Virus record (IMG/VR): IMGVR_UViG_3300046028_003776
Span: 1 to 39,243 of that record
DNA from: a virus
DNA length: 39,243 nucleotides
Direction: 5' to 3' (one strand)
Positions within the stretch are counted from its first letter, which is position 1. Each line of letters begins with the position of its first letter. Below are positions 29,728 to 37,173 of this stretch, in pieces. Below the pieces are notes generated by a model that saw only the letters and a program-made list of their open reading frames with translations, made no database searches and was not told the DNA's origin. Both the position numbers and the translations under genes were made by a program.

Positions 29728-30495
29728 CTACCCTCCGATGATGCCGCTGATGGTGCCGGTGCTGGACTGCGTGATTTTGGAAATGGCGGCCTCTATCGAG
29801 ATGCTGAGCTCACGCCGCAGGATCTCGGCCACTTGGTTCTTGGTCTGCTCGTAGGCGGTCTGCACGGGCGGGCGGCCGGCCACACCACCTGGCCGAACTC
29901 CCGGCAGGCGGATTGCCCCCTGGCCCTTCTTGCCCTTCATGAAGAAGGCGTAGGGCTGAGACTTGCTGCCGTCGGGGTAGATGTCGAACGGTCCACGGGC
30001 GGCCAGGCTCGATGCGATGACGGCCCCCTGGCCCTTCACTTGGTGGGCACTGACGGTGGCCACCTTGCCAGACTTCATGCGGCGGGTGTGCGACTTTCGC
30101 TGGTAGGGCTTGTCCGAGAGCTTGGTGACTTCCCGCTCCTTAGTGCCGAACTCCAGCCACCACTGGTGAAAGCCACGCTCCTTGCCAATCCGCACGCTGC
30201 CAGCGGTGGCGGTGCCACGCTCTTTCTGAGACTGCCGGTAGCCGATCAGGCCCACGGCCGCCCCGTCCTTCGGGTACTTAACCGTTTTGTAGTGGGCAGC
30301 CCGCTTGAGATTGCCGGTGGGGCCCACGGGCGTGACTTCTCGCAGCCGCAGGTACGCCGGCCAGATGGCCTTCTCCAAGGCCGCCTCCAGCGTTGCGGCA
30401 AGCCCGGCACGGCCGTCTTGCCCGAACAGGTTCCGCAGCTGCTCGGTCTTTTGCTTCAGGTCGGTGGAGTCCACCGTGATCGAGATGAAGGCCAC
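29728..30495 (-). CDS. HK97 gp10-like neck protein
   Basis: A 255-residue basic protein. A helical start (DLKQKTEQLRNLFGQ) is followed by LREVTPVGPTGNLKRAAHYKTVK and WWLEFGTKE, the pattern of HK97 gp10-like connectors, larger than the usual 120-150 residues because of an inserted basic region (near 160-230). GTG at 30495 overlaps the upstream stop (TAGTG) with a strong AGGAGG before it. It joins head and tail. Confidence 0.8.
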   Translation of the reverse strand: MAFISITVDSTDLKQKTEQLRNLFGQDGRAGLAATLEAALEKAIWPAYLRLREVTPVGPTGNLKRAAHYKTVKYPKDGAAVGLIGYRQSQKERGTATAGSVRIGKERGFHQWWLEFGTKEREVTKLSDKPYQRKSHTRRMKSGKVATVSAHQVKGQGAVIASSLAARGPFDIYPDGSKSQPYAFFMKGKKGQGAIRLPGVRPGGVAGRPPVQTAYEQTKNQVAEILRRELSISIEAAISKITQSSTGTISGIIGG

Positions 30496-30809
30496 TAGAT
30501 CGCCTCCTGGCACAGCAGCTCGTGCTCGGTGCGGTTGCCGTGCTCGAGGATGCTGACGATCTCCAGCGTGCGGCCACGCCACTGCAGACGCATCTGCTGC
30601 GTGAGTCCGGTGAGATACCGCATCCGCACCCGGTGGCTGGCCTCGGTCTGCTGCTGACCCTGCAGGAAGAACTCCCGGGCCGAGATGCCCTCGACGCTGG
30701 CCCAACGCTCAGCGAAGGTGCCCCACGTCTGCGTAGCCTCGCCCATCGGCGTGCGGCTGTCCGTTGCCTGCTGCACCGTCACACGCTCTCGGAGCCGGCC
30801 GGAGTCCAT
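30495..30809 (-). CDS. phage head-tail adaptor (SPP1 gp16-like)
   Basis: A 104-residue protein with the adaptor pattern: GRLRERVTVQQATDSRTPMGE, TWGTFAERWASVEGISARE, then a C-terminal LQWRGRTLEIVSILEHGNRTEHELL. It closes the connector and recruits tail. ATG at 30809 overlaps the upstream stop (TGATG). Confidence 0.88.
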   Translation of the reverse strand: MDSGRLRERVTVQQATDSRTPMGEATQTWGTFAERWASVEGISAREFFLQGQQQTEASHRVRMRYLTGLTQQMRLQWRGRTLEIVSILEHGNRTEHELLCQEAI

Positions 30810-31210
30810 CAGTCTGGCCCCCACAGGATGAGCGTGTAGGTGCCGGTACCGGCCCCGGCCAACAACTGGGGCACGGGTTCGCTGTCAGCCATCTGCGTCA
30901 CGGCCACCTCGCCGTTGGACGAAATGAGCCGCCACGCATTGTCGCCACCATCATTCAGCGTGCGGCGGCTAGAGCCACTCCACGCAAAGGCCAGCTTCAG
31001 CGGCGAGCCCAGCGACACAAGCGTCCCGGCGGCGTTGCGGTACGTGCCGAAGTTGATGGACACGCTCGAGGTTCCGGCGGTGCCGGTGACGGCCACGACT
31101 TCGCCCGAGGTGTACCCGGTGACGGACTGCAACGACTGCACCTTCAGCCTGGCCGTGCCAGACGTGTCGTGGAAGAGGGCGTCAACAGTGATGCGGCCGT
31201 CGATGCTCAT
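30809..31210 (-). CDS. structural protein, tandem paralogue A
   Basis: A 133-residue beta-rich protein whose start (MSIDGRITVDALFHD) matches its upstream neighbour (MSIEGRIAVDALFHE), with matching ends (SYTLVLYGV and TYTLILWGPD). The pair is coupled by ATGA and arose by tandem duplication. The position among connector genes suggests a virion part such as decoration or a neck accessory. Family unknown. Confidence 0.7.
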   Translation of the reverse strand: MSIDGRITVDALFHDTSGTARLKVQSLQSVTGYTSGEVVAVTGTAGTSSVSINFGTYRNAAGTLVSLGSPLKLAFAWSGSSRRTLNDGGDNAWRLISSNGEVAVTQMADSEPVPQLLAGAGTGTYTLILWGPD

Positions 31211-31632
31211 ACGCCGTACAGGACGAGGGTGTACGAAGATTGCGTGCTGCTGGCAGCGCGCACGCGAATCTCCTCTGCCACATATTGCAACTGCGTGACG
31301 CTCGCGATGTCTCCGCCGCTGTAAAACGACGAGAACACTCCCGGTTCCTCAAAGCCTTGTCCGATGCCGATAGCCTCCACGTTGATGTCTTGTCCAAACG
31401 CAGCCAAGACCGACACAGAGGAGAACGTCACGAGCTCGCCGCTGGCGTCACGATACGGAACTCCGCTCTGCGGAAAGAAAGAAACGGGCGTAGAGTTGGA
31501 CGCCGTCCCGCTCACGATTGCCACCTTGCCGGATGCGTACGCCTTGGAGCCCTGCAGCGTGACGACGCTGATGGCGGATCCGTCCTTCTCGTGAAACAGT
31601 GCGTCAACGGCAATCCGGCCTTCAATGCTCAT
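31207..31632 (-). CDS. structural protein, tandem paralogue B
   Basis: A 141-residue beta-rich protein, paralogous to the next gene downstream: shared N-terminal motif (GRIAVDALFH), ALQ/QSL segment after a short loop, a YRDASGELV segment matching YRNAAGTLV, and C-terminal YTLVLYG. It lies just after the connector gp6-like gene. Probably a virion protein; function unknown. Confidence 0.7.
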   Translation of the reverse strand: MSIEGRIAVDALFHEKDGSAISVVTLQGSKAYASGKVAIVSGTASNSTPVSFFPQSGVPYRDASGELVTFSSVSVLAAFGQDINVEAIGIGQGFEEPGVFSSFYSGGDIASVTQLQYVAEEIRVRAASSTQSSYTLVLYGV

Positions 31633-31637
31633 CGGTA

Positions 31638-32228
31638 TTAGTTCCAGCGTTGCGAGTCGAGAAGCGGTTTGACGCCAAACTCAATCTCTTTGCTGATGCT
31701 GCCGGTGAGCACGCTGGAGCGTGACTCGTACCAGTGCCCCACAAGCATCAGGATGGCGTGGCGGATGCCGGCTGGCACGCTCGTGCCGCTGGCCCCGTAG
31801 CCAGCCCACCACGTCACAGCCACGGCGTTGTAGTCGTCGAGGTTCGCCGGCCACGTTCCGGCACGCAGCTGCCGCACCACGCCAGGCGTCGAGTTGCGGT
31901 CGACCCGGTACGCCGTCGTGGACAACGTGGCCGTGGAGTCGTCGCCCAGCGTGTAGGTGAGCGACACCGCCGTGGTCGTGCCGCTCGTGGCAATCGGCGG
32001 CCGGGGCAGCTCGATCTCGTACGGGAACGAGTCCAGCCGCATCGTCCACTGAGTGTTGATCAGCGTGCGGTCAAGGTACTGCTCGCACCACTCACGGGCC
32101 GCCGTGATCAGCGTGCCGATGTACGAGTCATCGTCGCTGATGTCCACACGCAGATGGGCCTTGGCCTCGGATACCGAGACGGGCTCAACCGCCGGCGGCG
32201 TCGCTCTGGTCAGGCTGCGGTACTGCAC
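31638..32228 (-). CDS. phage head-tail connector (gp6-like)
   Basis: A 196-residue protein with the connector pattern: EPVSVSEAKAHLRVDISDDDSYIGTLITAAREWCEQYLDRTLINTQW, opened by helices packing against the portal, and a C-terminal IRHAILMLVGHWYESR. GTG at 32228 follows GAGGA and is the only early start in frame; it overlaps the small gene upstream by 44 bases. Confidence 0.88.
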   Translation of the reverse strand: MQYRSLTRATPPAVEPVSVSEAKAHLRVDISDDDSYIGTLITAAREWCEQYLDRTLINTQWTMRLDSFPYEIELPRPPIATSGTTTAVSLTYTLGDDSTATLSTTAYRVDRNSTPGVVRQLRAGTWPANLDDYNAVAVTWWAGYGASGTSVPAGIRHAILMLVGHWYESRSSVLTGSISKEIEFGVKPLLDSQRWN

Positions 32229-32424
32229 GGGGGCGTCCTCGTTTCCTGGGCGTGGCGTCGGCCGTCTCGGCCCGGTGCTCGATGGCCGCCGTCTCGATGG
32301 TCTGCTGCTTGTCCTCGACGGCGATGCCTCGGCTGATCCAATCGTTCGCCATGCCGTCGGGCACATCCGGCAGCACCTGGCCACGCTTGTAGTGCCGGTA
32401 GCTCATCAGCATCCTTATCTTCAT
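32185..32424 (-). CDS. small phage protein, unknown
   Basis: A 79-residue protein starting MKIRMLMSYRHYKRGQVLPDV, a short pattern common in phage structural regions (a small SH3-like fold is likely), with a basic tail. ATG at 32424 overlaps the glycosyltransferase stop (ATGA). Its function is unknown. Confidence 0.7.
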   Translation of the reverse strand: MKIRMLMSYRHYKRGQVLPDVPDGMANDWISRGIAVEDKQQTIETAAIEHRAETADATPRKRGRPRAVPQPDQSDAAGG

Positions 32425-33158
32425 GATTCCCCCACCCTCCATGCAGTTTCGGGCCGCTTGCTCGTGGACGTGAACTCATTCGCCCACTGGAACACCGGGC
32501 TTGTCAGGTTGCGGCCCGGCCACGTCACGACGTACTCGCCGTGTCCCAGCACGACCCGTGGCGAGACGAAGATCCGGTTGCCGCTCTCTCGCCAGTTCTT
32601 CCACCACCAGATGTCGGGATCGAGCCGGCCTTCGCCCCACGAACCCTCGGGGTCTGGCTTCGACCAGAACCACGGTTTCTTGGTTCGCTTCAGTGCTGCG
32701 GTGCTAATCACCGTCAGGCCGAAGTGGGCTGTGTCCACCTCTTGAATCGGCTCGGCAAACCACGACGGTGGCAGGCTTGTGTGCCCGGCATCCGGCGGTG
32801 CCTCCAGCGTGCCCTTGAGCGTGAGCATCGGGCGGCCGTCTTCTCGCTTGGTTTGCAGCCCCGTGATCGCATCGCACTGAAACGTCATCGCCATGGCGAA
32901 GAGCGTCTCCACGTCTTCCTTCGTGAAGAACGTGTCGTAATCGATGGCCAGCAGATACTCGGCCTTGTCGATGAACTGCTCGAACACCCGGGTGTTCACT
33001 TGGTCCCAGAAGCAGCCCGTGCCCAGCGTCGGCCGGATGCCCAGCGGCATCAGGGCCTGGGCCCAGGCAAAGAAGTTGCTGGTAAAGCCCAGCCGGGGCA
33101 TCGACAGCACGGCCTCGACTCGGATATCCACCTGCGTGTCACCGACACGGACGAGCAT
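32421..33158 (-). CDS. glycosyltransferase-like protein in the head operon
   Basis: A 245-residue protein resembling GT-A enzymes: an N-terminal segment (GFTSNFFAWAQALMPLGI), YLLAIDYDTFFTKEDVETLF with the metal-site D73-Y-D75, and acidic-aromatic segments (LDPDIWWWKNW) near the active cleft. It lies between decoration and connector genes, so a virion-protein modification is plausible. Subfamily and target are not known. Confidence 0.75.
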   Translation of the reverse strand: MLVRVGDTQVDIRVEAVLSMPRLGFTSNFFAWAQALMPLGIRPTLGTGCFWDQVNTRVFEQFIDKAEYLLAIDYDTFFTKEDVETLFAMAMTFQCDAITGLQTKREDGRPMLTLKGTLEAPPDAGHTSLPPSWFAEPIQEVDTAHFGLTVISTAALKRTKKPWFWSKPDPEGSWGEGRLDPDIWWWKNWRESGNRIFVSPRVVLGHGEYVVTWPGRNLTSPVFQWANEFTSTSKRPETAWRVGES

Positions 33159-33179
33159 TGTGGCCCCTCAAATGGAAAC

Positions 33180-33208
33180 GGCTGGCAGAGCGTAGAGCCC
33201 TGCCAGCC
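33180..33208 (-). terminator. hairpin terminator after the capsid genes
   Basis: GGCTGGCAG (33188-33180 region) and CTGCCAGCC (33200-33208) form a 9-bp perfect stem with an 11-base loop, followed on the minus strand by GTTTCCATTT. It could partly stop transcription after the abundant capsid and decoration genes, ahead of lower-level connector genes. Confidence 0.6.
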
Positions 33209-33235
33209 GTCCACTGTGCCGCATGTGTCAAGCGA

Positions 33236-33679
33236 TCAGCCGCTGACGAGCGTGCCGACGTTCTTGGTGGCCGCCGAGACCGGAGCCTCTTCGGCACGGC
33301 CCAGCCGGGCCACGCTGTTCACCGCCACGGTGTTGCCGGGCGAGGTGTACAGCGTCAGGAAGCGACGCTTGCCACGCATGTCCACGTTGAACCGAGCCAC
33401 GTAGCCGACGTTCGCCCCGGTCGTGGTGCCAGCCGCCACCGTGAAGTCGGTGCCGCCCACGAACCCGCTGATGTTCGTCTGGCCGGTGCCGGTCACGTCG
33501 TGCTGCGTCAGCCGGAGCACCGGAGCCGCATTGCTGGTGGTGGACGTGAACGGCGAGTACACCACGTCGATGGAAACGTACTCGAAGCCCAAGGTGTCGA
33601 TCTCGTGGCTGTGGGTGGCCGAGGCCGCCACACTCGCCGTCGCCTTGGCGTCCGTCTTCGTTGCCGCAATCTGGATCAT
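33236..33679 (-). CDS. head decoration-like protein
   Basis: A 147-residue beta-rich, Thr/Ala/Val-rich protein placed directly after the major capsid gene (30 bases), the usual location of decoration or auxiliary capsid proteins. Segments such as FEYVSIDVVYSPFTSTTSN and KRRFLTLYTSPGNTVAVN suggest beta strands. It is followed by the hairpin terminator, consistent with high capsid-level expression. Confidence 0.7.
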   Translation of the reverse strand: MIQIAATKTDAKATASVAASATHSHEIDTLGFEYVSIDVVYSPFTSTTSNAAPVLRLTQHDVTGTGQTNISGFVGGTDFTVAAGTTTGANVGYVARFNVDMRGKRRFLTLYTSPGNTVAVNSVARLGRAEEAPVSAATKNVGTLVSG

Positions 33680-33709
33680 GGGAGCAGTTCTCCGTGGATG
33701 GAACTAGGT

Positions 33710-35020
33710 TCAGGACGCCGCAGTCTTCAGAGCGATCACCGGGCCCGCCTCGCTGGTCGAGCCGAGCGAGTGGAACACGGCGTTGGCCCGCACGATGCCG
33801 GTCACGAGCGTCTGGTCATACTCGACCAGCCGCTCCTGGCTGACACGCAGGGCGTAGCCCTGACGCAGGCCGAGGGCACCCGCCATGGCCATGTCGCCGA
33901 AGAGGCACTTGATCTTCGACGCATCCGCACCGAGCGTGCTGTTCAGGACATGCACCAGGGTGACGGGGTAGCCGAGGAACGTCAGGCCGAAGCCCTGTGC
34001 CACGCTGGCGTTGCCACCCTGGCCCAGATCCAGCCGCTGCATCGCAGCGTGGTAGCCGGCCGGCGAGATGTACCACCGGGCACCGGGCAGGGCGTAACGC
34101 GGAGTCTTCGCCAGCACGGCAAGGAAGTCCTCCTTGTCGAGCGTCTCGAATCCCGTGTTGCCGGGGGCCGCCGTCGCCACGCTGGCGGTGTACGGAGCGG
34201 TGTCGATCTTGACCGCCACGCCATGGTGGCCGCCGAAGGCCGAGGTGCCCGTACCCGTGAACACCGCTTCATCGAGGGCCTTGGCAACCGCAAGGCTGTG
34301 CTCCTGGGCGATCAGGTCGGCAATGCCCACGCCGTCGGCCCACAGTTCGTTGCTGATCTTCGTGGCCACGCCGAACTTCTGGGCGACCAGCTGCACCTGC
34401 GTGCCGGTCATGTCGCTGTAGGTGAACTCGCTGCCTTCGCCGAGCCACGCACCGGTGACGCCGGTGAGCCGCTTCGGGATCATGAGCGTGTCGCTGGCCA
34501 TCGAGAAGTTCTGCAGGGCCGTGGGGGCCACGCCGTACGTCTCGACGTTGCGGATGATCTCGTTCGACACCTCGTCAGGCACGGCGAAGCCGCCGGTGCT
34601 GTTGACGCCTTCGACCATCGTGCGGCTCTCGACGCCGTGGTCAGCACACCACCGACGGGCGTTGTCGTCGCCGGCGAACTTGGCACGCAGCCACATGCCG
34701 AAGCGGTACGCCGTCTCGTGCGAGCGGAACGCCTTGAGCTTGCGGCTGTCCCGCACCGGCTCAATGCGATTCTCGACCGCACGCACCTCGGGGGCCGGCG
34801 AGCAACGCTCGGCCACGCTGCGGAGATTCTTGGCCGACTCGACCACCTTGACCTCGAAGTCGATCGAGGCGGCGAGCTTCTGAGCCCGCTCGGTCAGGCC
34901 GGTGAGCTCCGCATCACGGGACTCGAGATCAGCCTGGTTGTCGGTCTGCAGGGCCGTGAGCGAGTCAATCCGCTCGGCAACGTCGTTGGCTTCGGCGCGA
35001 AGAGTCGAGAGGCGGTCCAT
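33710..35020 (-). CDS. major capsid protein, HK97 fold
   Basis: A 436-residue capsid protein. Residues 1-100 form a charged coiled-coil delta/scaffold-like domain (LRAEANDVAERIDSLTALQ), and the HK97 core starts near residue 138 (STGGFAVPDEVSNEIIRNV); core segments TLMIPKR, WLGEGSEF and ARWYISPAGY are present. The protease two genes upstream probably removes the N-terminal part. GGAG lies seven bases before the ATG. Confidence 0.93.
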   Translation of the reverse strand: MDRLSTLRAEANDVAERIDSLTALQTDNQADLESRDAELTGLTERAQKLAASIDFEVKVVESAKNLRSVAERCSPAPEVRAVENRIEPVRDSRKLKAFRSHETAYRFGMWLRAKFAGDDNARRWCADHGVESRTMVEGVNSTGGFAVPDEVSNEIIRNVETYGVAPTALQNFSMASDTLMIPKRLTGVTGAWLGEGSEFTYSDMTGTQVQLVAQKFGVATKISNELWADGVGIADLIAQEHSLAVAKALDEAVFTGTGTSAFGGHHGVAVKIDTAPYTASVATAAPGNTGFETLDKEDFLAVLAKTPRYALPGARWYISPAGYHAAMQRLDLGQGGNASVAQGFGLTFLGYPVTLVHVLNSTLGADASKIKCLFGDMAMAGALGLRQGYALRVSQERLVEYDQTLVTGIVRANAVFHSLGSTSEAGPVIALKTAAS

Positions 35021-35065
35021 GTGTGATCTCCAGCGGCGTGATTGCCGATGGAGTCCACTGTGCCG

Positions 35066-35236
35066 CTACGCACCCGGCCTCTTGCAGAACCTGACTTGCG
35101 AAAGTGTTGTTTTCACAAACGCCACCGCACGAGCACCGCACCGTGGGCAACGCAGATACCGCTGCCGTTCATCGCCGCAGGCACGACTAGAGCGACACCG
35201 CAACTTCTCGCCGCAGGTGCAGCGGGCCTCAGACAT
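35066..35236 (-). CDS. Ogr/Com-like zinc-finger protein
   Basis: A 56-residue protein with C6, C8, C14, C20, then C30 and C33. The layout CTCGEKLRCRSS, RYLRCPRCGARAVAFV resembles the Ogr/Delta and Com zinc fingers: CxCG, an arginine-serine stretch, Y-x-x-C-x-x-CG and a hydrophobic strand. In P2 Ogr activates late transcription; in Mu Com binds mRNA. The start overlaps the protease stop (ATGTCTGA). Being between protease and capsid is unusual. Confidence 0.7.
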   Translation of the reverse strand: MSEARCTCGEKLRCRSSRACGDERQRYLRCPRCGARAVAFVKTTLSQVRFCKRPGA

Positions 35237-35888
35237 TGCGGAGCCTCAGCATGGCGGCCCACGCCTGGGCGACGCCACGCATGGCTGAACGCACAGCAGG
35301 CGGGGCCGCTGGCTCACCCTGAGACGCAAGCCATGCCTCGTAGGAACGCATGGCCACGCCGACGCTGCTCGCCGGATAGGCGGGCGTGAGCACTACGGAA
35401 ACGTCGTAGAGTTGCCGCACCTCACGAATCTGGCGGATCGGGCCGTCGTCATCCTTTGTCCACTGCTCGCCAGAGCGCAAGTCGAGAGTGAACGCAAACG
35501 ACGCTCCACGCAGGTCACGACGGCGCACGAGCTCAAGGGTGTCCCGGCCCACCTGAGTGTCAGGCGGCACGATCTCCATCCGCAGCCCTTTGCCGTCGCT
35601 GGCGAGCTCGAGCGTGCCAGACGACGTGCGGCCGAGGATCAGGTCAGAGTTGTGGTTGAGCAGAGCCACCGTGTCCTGCTTGCCACGTTGCCGGCTGAGG
35701 ATCTTGTCGAACGCACCCGGCAGGATGACTTCACGAAACTCCGTGGAGCCTTCACGCAGCGGCAGGCTGAGGCGGTTGTACACCGCAGCGTACCCGGCGA
35801 TGACCTGCATGCCGTTGGCACGAGTCTCCAGCGTCAGGTCGGCCTCGGGCACCTCGTCAAATGCAAGGCACCGGCGTTCAATCTCCAT
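35229..35888 (-). CDS. HK97-type prohead protease
   Basis: A 219-residue serine protease of family U35: catalytic H79 in LLNHNSD and S130 in GASFAF, with the early VIAGYAAVYNRLS strand. It cleaves the N-terminal delta domain of the capsid protein during maturation. The ATG overlaps the portal gene by 11 bases. It is followed by the zinc-finger gene instead of directly by capsid. Confidence 0.92.
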   Translation of the reverse strand: MEIERRCLAFDEVPEADLTLETRANGMQVIAGYAAVYNRLSLPLREGSTEFREVILPGAFDKILSRQRGKQDTVALLNHNSDLILGRTSSGTLELASDGKGLRMEIVPPDTQVGRDTLELVRRRDLRGASFAFTLDLRSGEQWTKDDDGPIRQIREVRQLYDVSVVLTPAYPASSVGVAMRSYEAWLASQGEPAAPPAVRSAMRGVAQAWAAMLRLRNV

Positions 35889-37173
35889 CGGTCTGCTCCT
35901 CTGGTTCGGCGTCGTCCTCGAGCTCGTCGGCCGGGCTGTCCTCGGCTTCGACCACGGGCGGCTCGGCCACCGGCTCCGGTGCAGGCGGCTCCTCGCCGGC
36001 CTTGTCCAGCGTGGTCATGTTCAACTGAATGAAGTGCTTGTCGCCCTCGGGGCCGAGCGGGTTGAGATTCTCCATCTCACGCACTTCGTTGATGCTCATC
36101 CAGCCGTTCTGGATCGCCGACACGTAGTAGGCCGAGCGGCTCGCATGGTCGCCACGCAGCAGGCCGCTGACGTTGTGCTCGGCAAAGTACGTGGCGTCGT
36201 CGTCGATCAGGTCGCGGGCGATGGCCGCTTCCCAACGCTTGAGGTGCGGCAGCAGGCAGTGCTGCACGAACTCGGTGCCCTGCACCTCAATGTTGGAGTA
36301 CGTGCTGCGGGTGAGATCCTGAATCATGTGCGGCGGCACACGAAACGCCCGGCAGATCTCGATCACCTGGTACTGGCGAGTCTCAAGGAACTGGGCCGCC
36401 TCGTTGCTCTGCGATAGCTCGTGGGCCTTCACGCCGTTGGGCAGGATCGCAGTGCGGTGGGCTCGATCCGCGCCACGGTGCATTCGCTCCCACTGCTCAC
36501 GCAGACGCTCGGCCGCCTCGACGGGGATCGGGTTGTCGCTCTCCAGCACGATGCCGGGCCGGGCACCGTTGCCGAAGTAGGTGGCCCCGTGGGCTTCCAA
36601 CGCCTGAGCCAGGCCGATGGCGTTCTGAAACAGCCGGTACGTCGGGATCGGGTGGATGCCGTCGCTCGTCGTGTACCGCAGGGCGAAGATCTGCTCTTGG
36701 CGGTACACCGTCTGCCGGCCATCCGGCTCACGGTACAGGTAGCGAATCTGGCCGTTCTCCAGCCGTTCCTCCTCCATGCGTGAACTGTGCAGCGGCCAGA
36801 GCTCGCCCACCGTGCCACGGGGGCCGGGCCGCTTCTCGGCGTACGACGCTCCGTAGTGCAGGTAGAGACCGGTCATCCAATCCCGAAACTCCTGAGCCGT
36901 CTGCCACGGATTCGGCTGCGTGTGCAACAGACGGTACAGCGGGTGCTCGGGAACCTTACGCTTGCCGCCCGTAGCCACCCGCTCGTACAGATGCAGCGGC
37001 AGAGACGATACCGAATCCGAAATGACACGGATGCACGCCGTGTAGGCCGAGCAGGCCATCGACGTGTCGGCGTTCACCCGGATGCCCGAAGACGTGCGGC
37101 CACCGCCCATCTCGCTCCAGTCGATGCCACGGAGCTCGTGCATCCGGTAGTCGTTGGTGGCTGTCTCGCTCAT
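35878..37173 (-). CDS. portal protein, HK97 type
   Basis: A 431-residue portal: TSMACSAYTACIRVISDSVSSLPLHLYER, then YLHYGASYAEK, GARPGIVLESDNPI, and FRVPPHMIQDL near the crown. It forms the dodecameric ring through which DNA enters. The ATG at 37173 overlaps the TerL stop (ATGA). A Pro/Glu/Asp-rich tail ends the protein. Confidence 0.93.
   Translation of the reverse strand: MSETATNDYRMHELRGIDWSEMGGGRTSSGIRVNADTSMACSAYTACIRVISDSVSSLPLHLYERVATGGKRKVPEHPLYRLLHTQPNPWQTAQEFRDWMTGLYLHYGASYAEKRPGPRGTVGELWPLHSSRMEEERLENGQIRYLYREPDGRQTVYRQEQIFALRYTTSDGIHPIPTYRLFQNAIGLAQALEAHGATYFGNGARPGIVLESDNPIPVEAAERLREQWERMHRGADRAHRTAILPNGVKAHELSQSNEAAQFLETRQYQVIEICRAFRVPPHMIQDLTRSTYSNIEVQGTEFVQHCLLPHLKRWEAAIARDLIDDDATYFAEHNVSGLLRGDHASRSAYYVSAIQNGWMSINEVREMENLNPLGPEGDKHFIQLNMTTLDKAGEEPPAPEPVAEPPVVEAEDSPADELEDDAEPEEQTDGD

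Noticed and set aside
33228-33233. TTGACA as a promoter for the connector genes
   Set aside because: No acceptable -10 at 16-18 bases; the following bases belong to the hairpin terminator.
33158-35026. Long plus-strand open frame opposite capsid
   Set aside because: It is antisense to the HK97 capsid and decoration genes, has no ribosome site and no domain.
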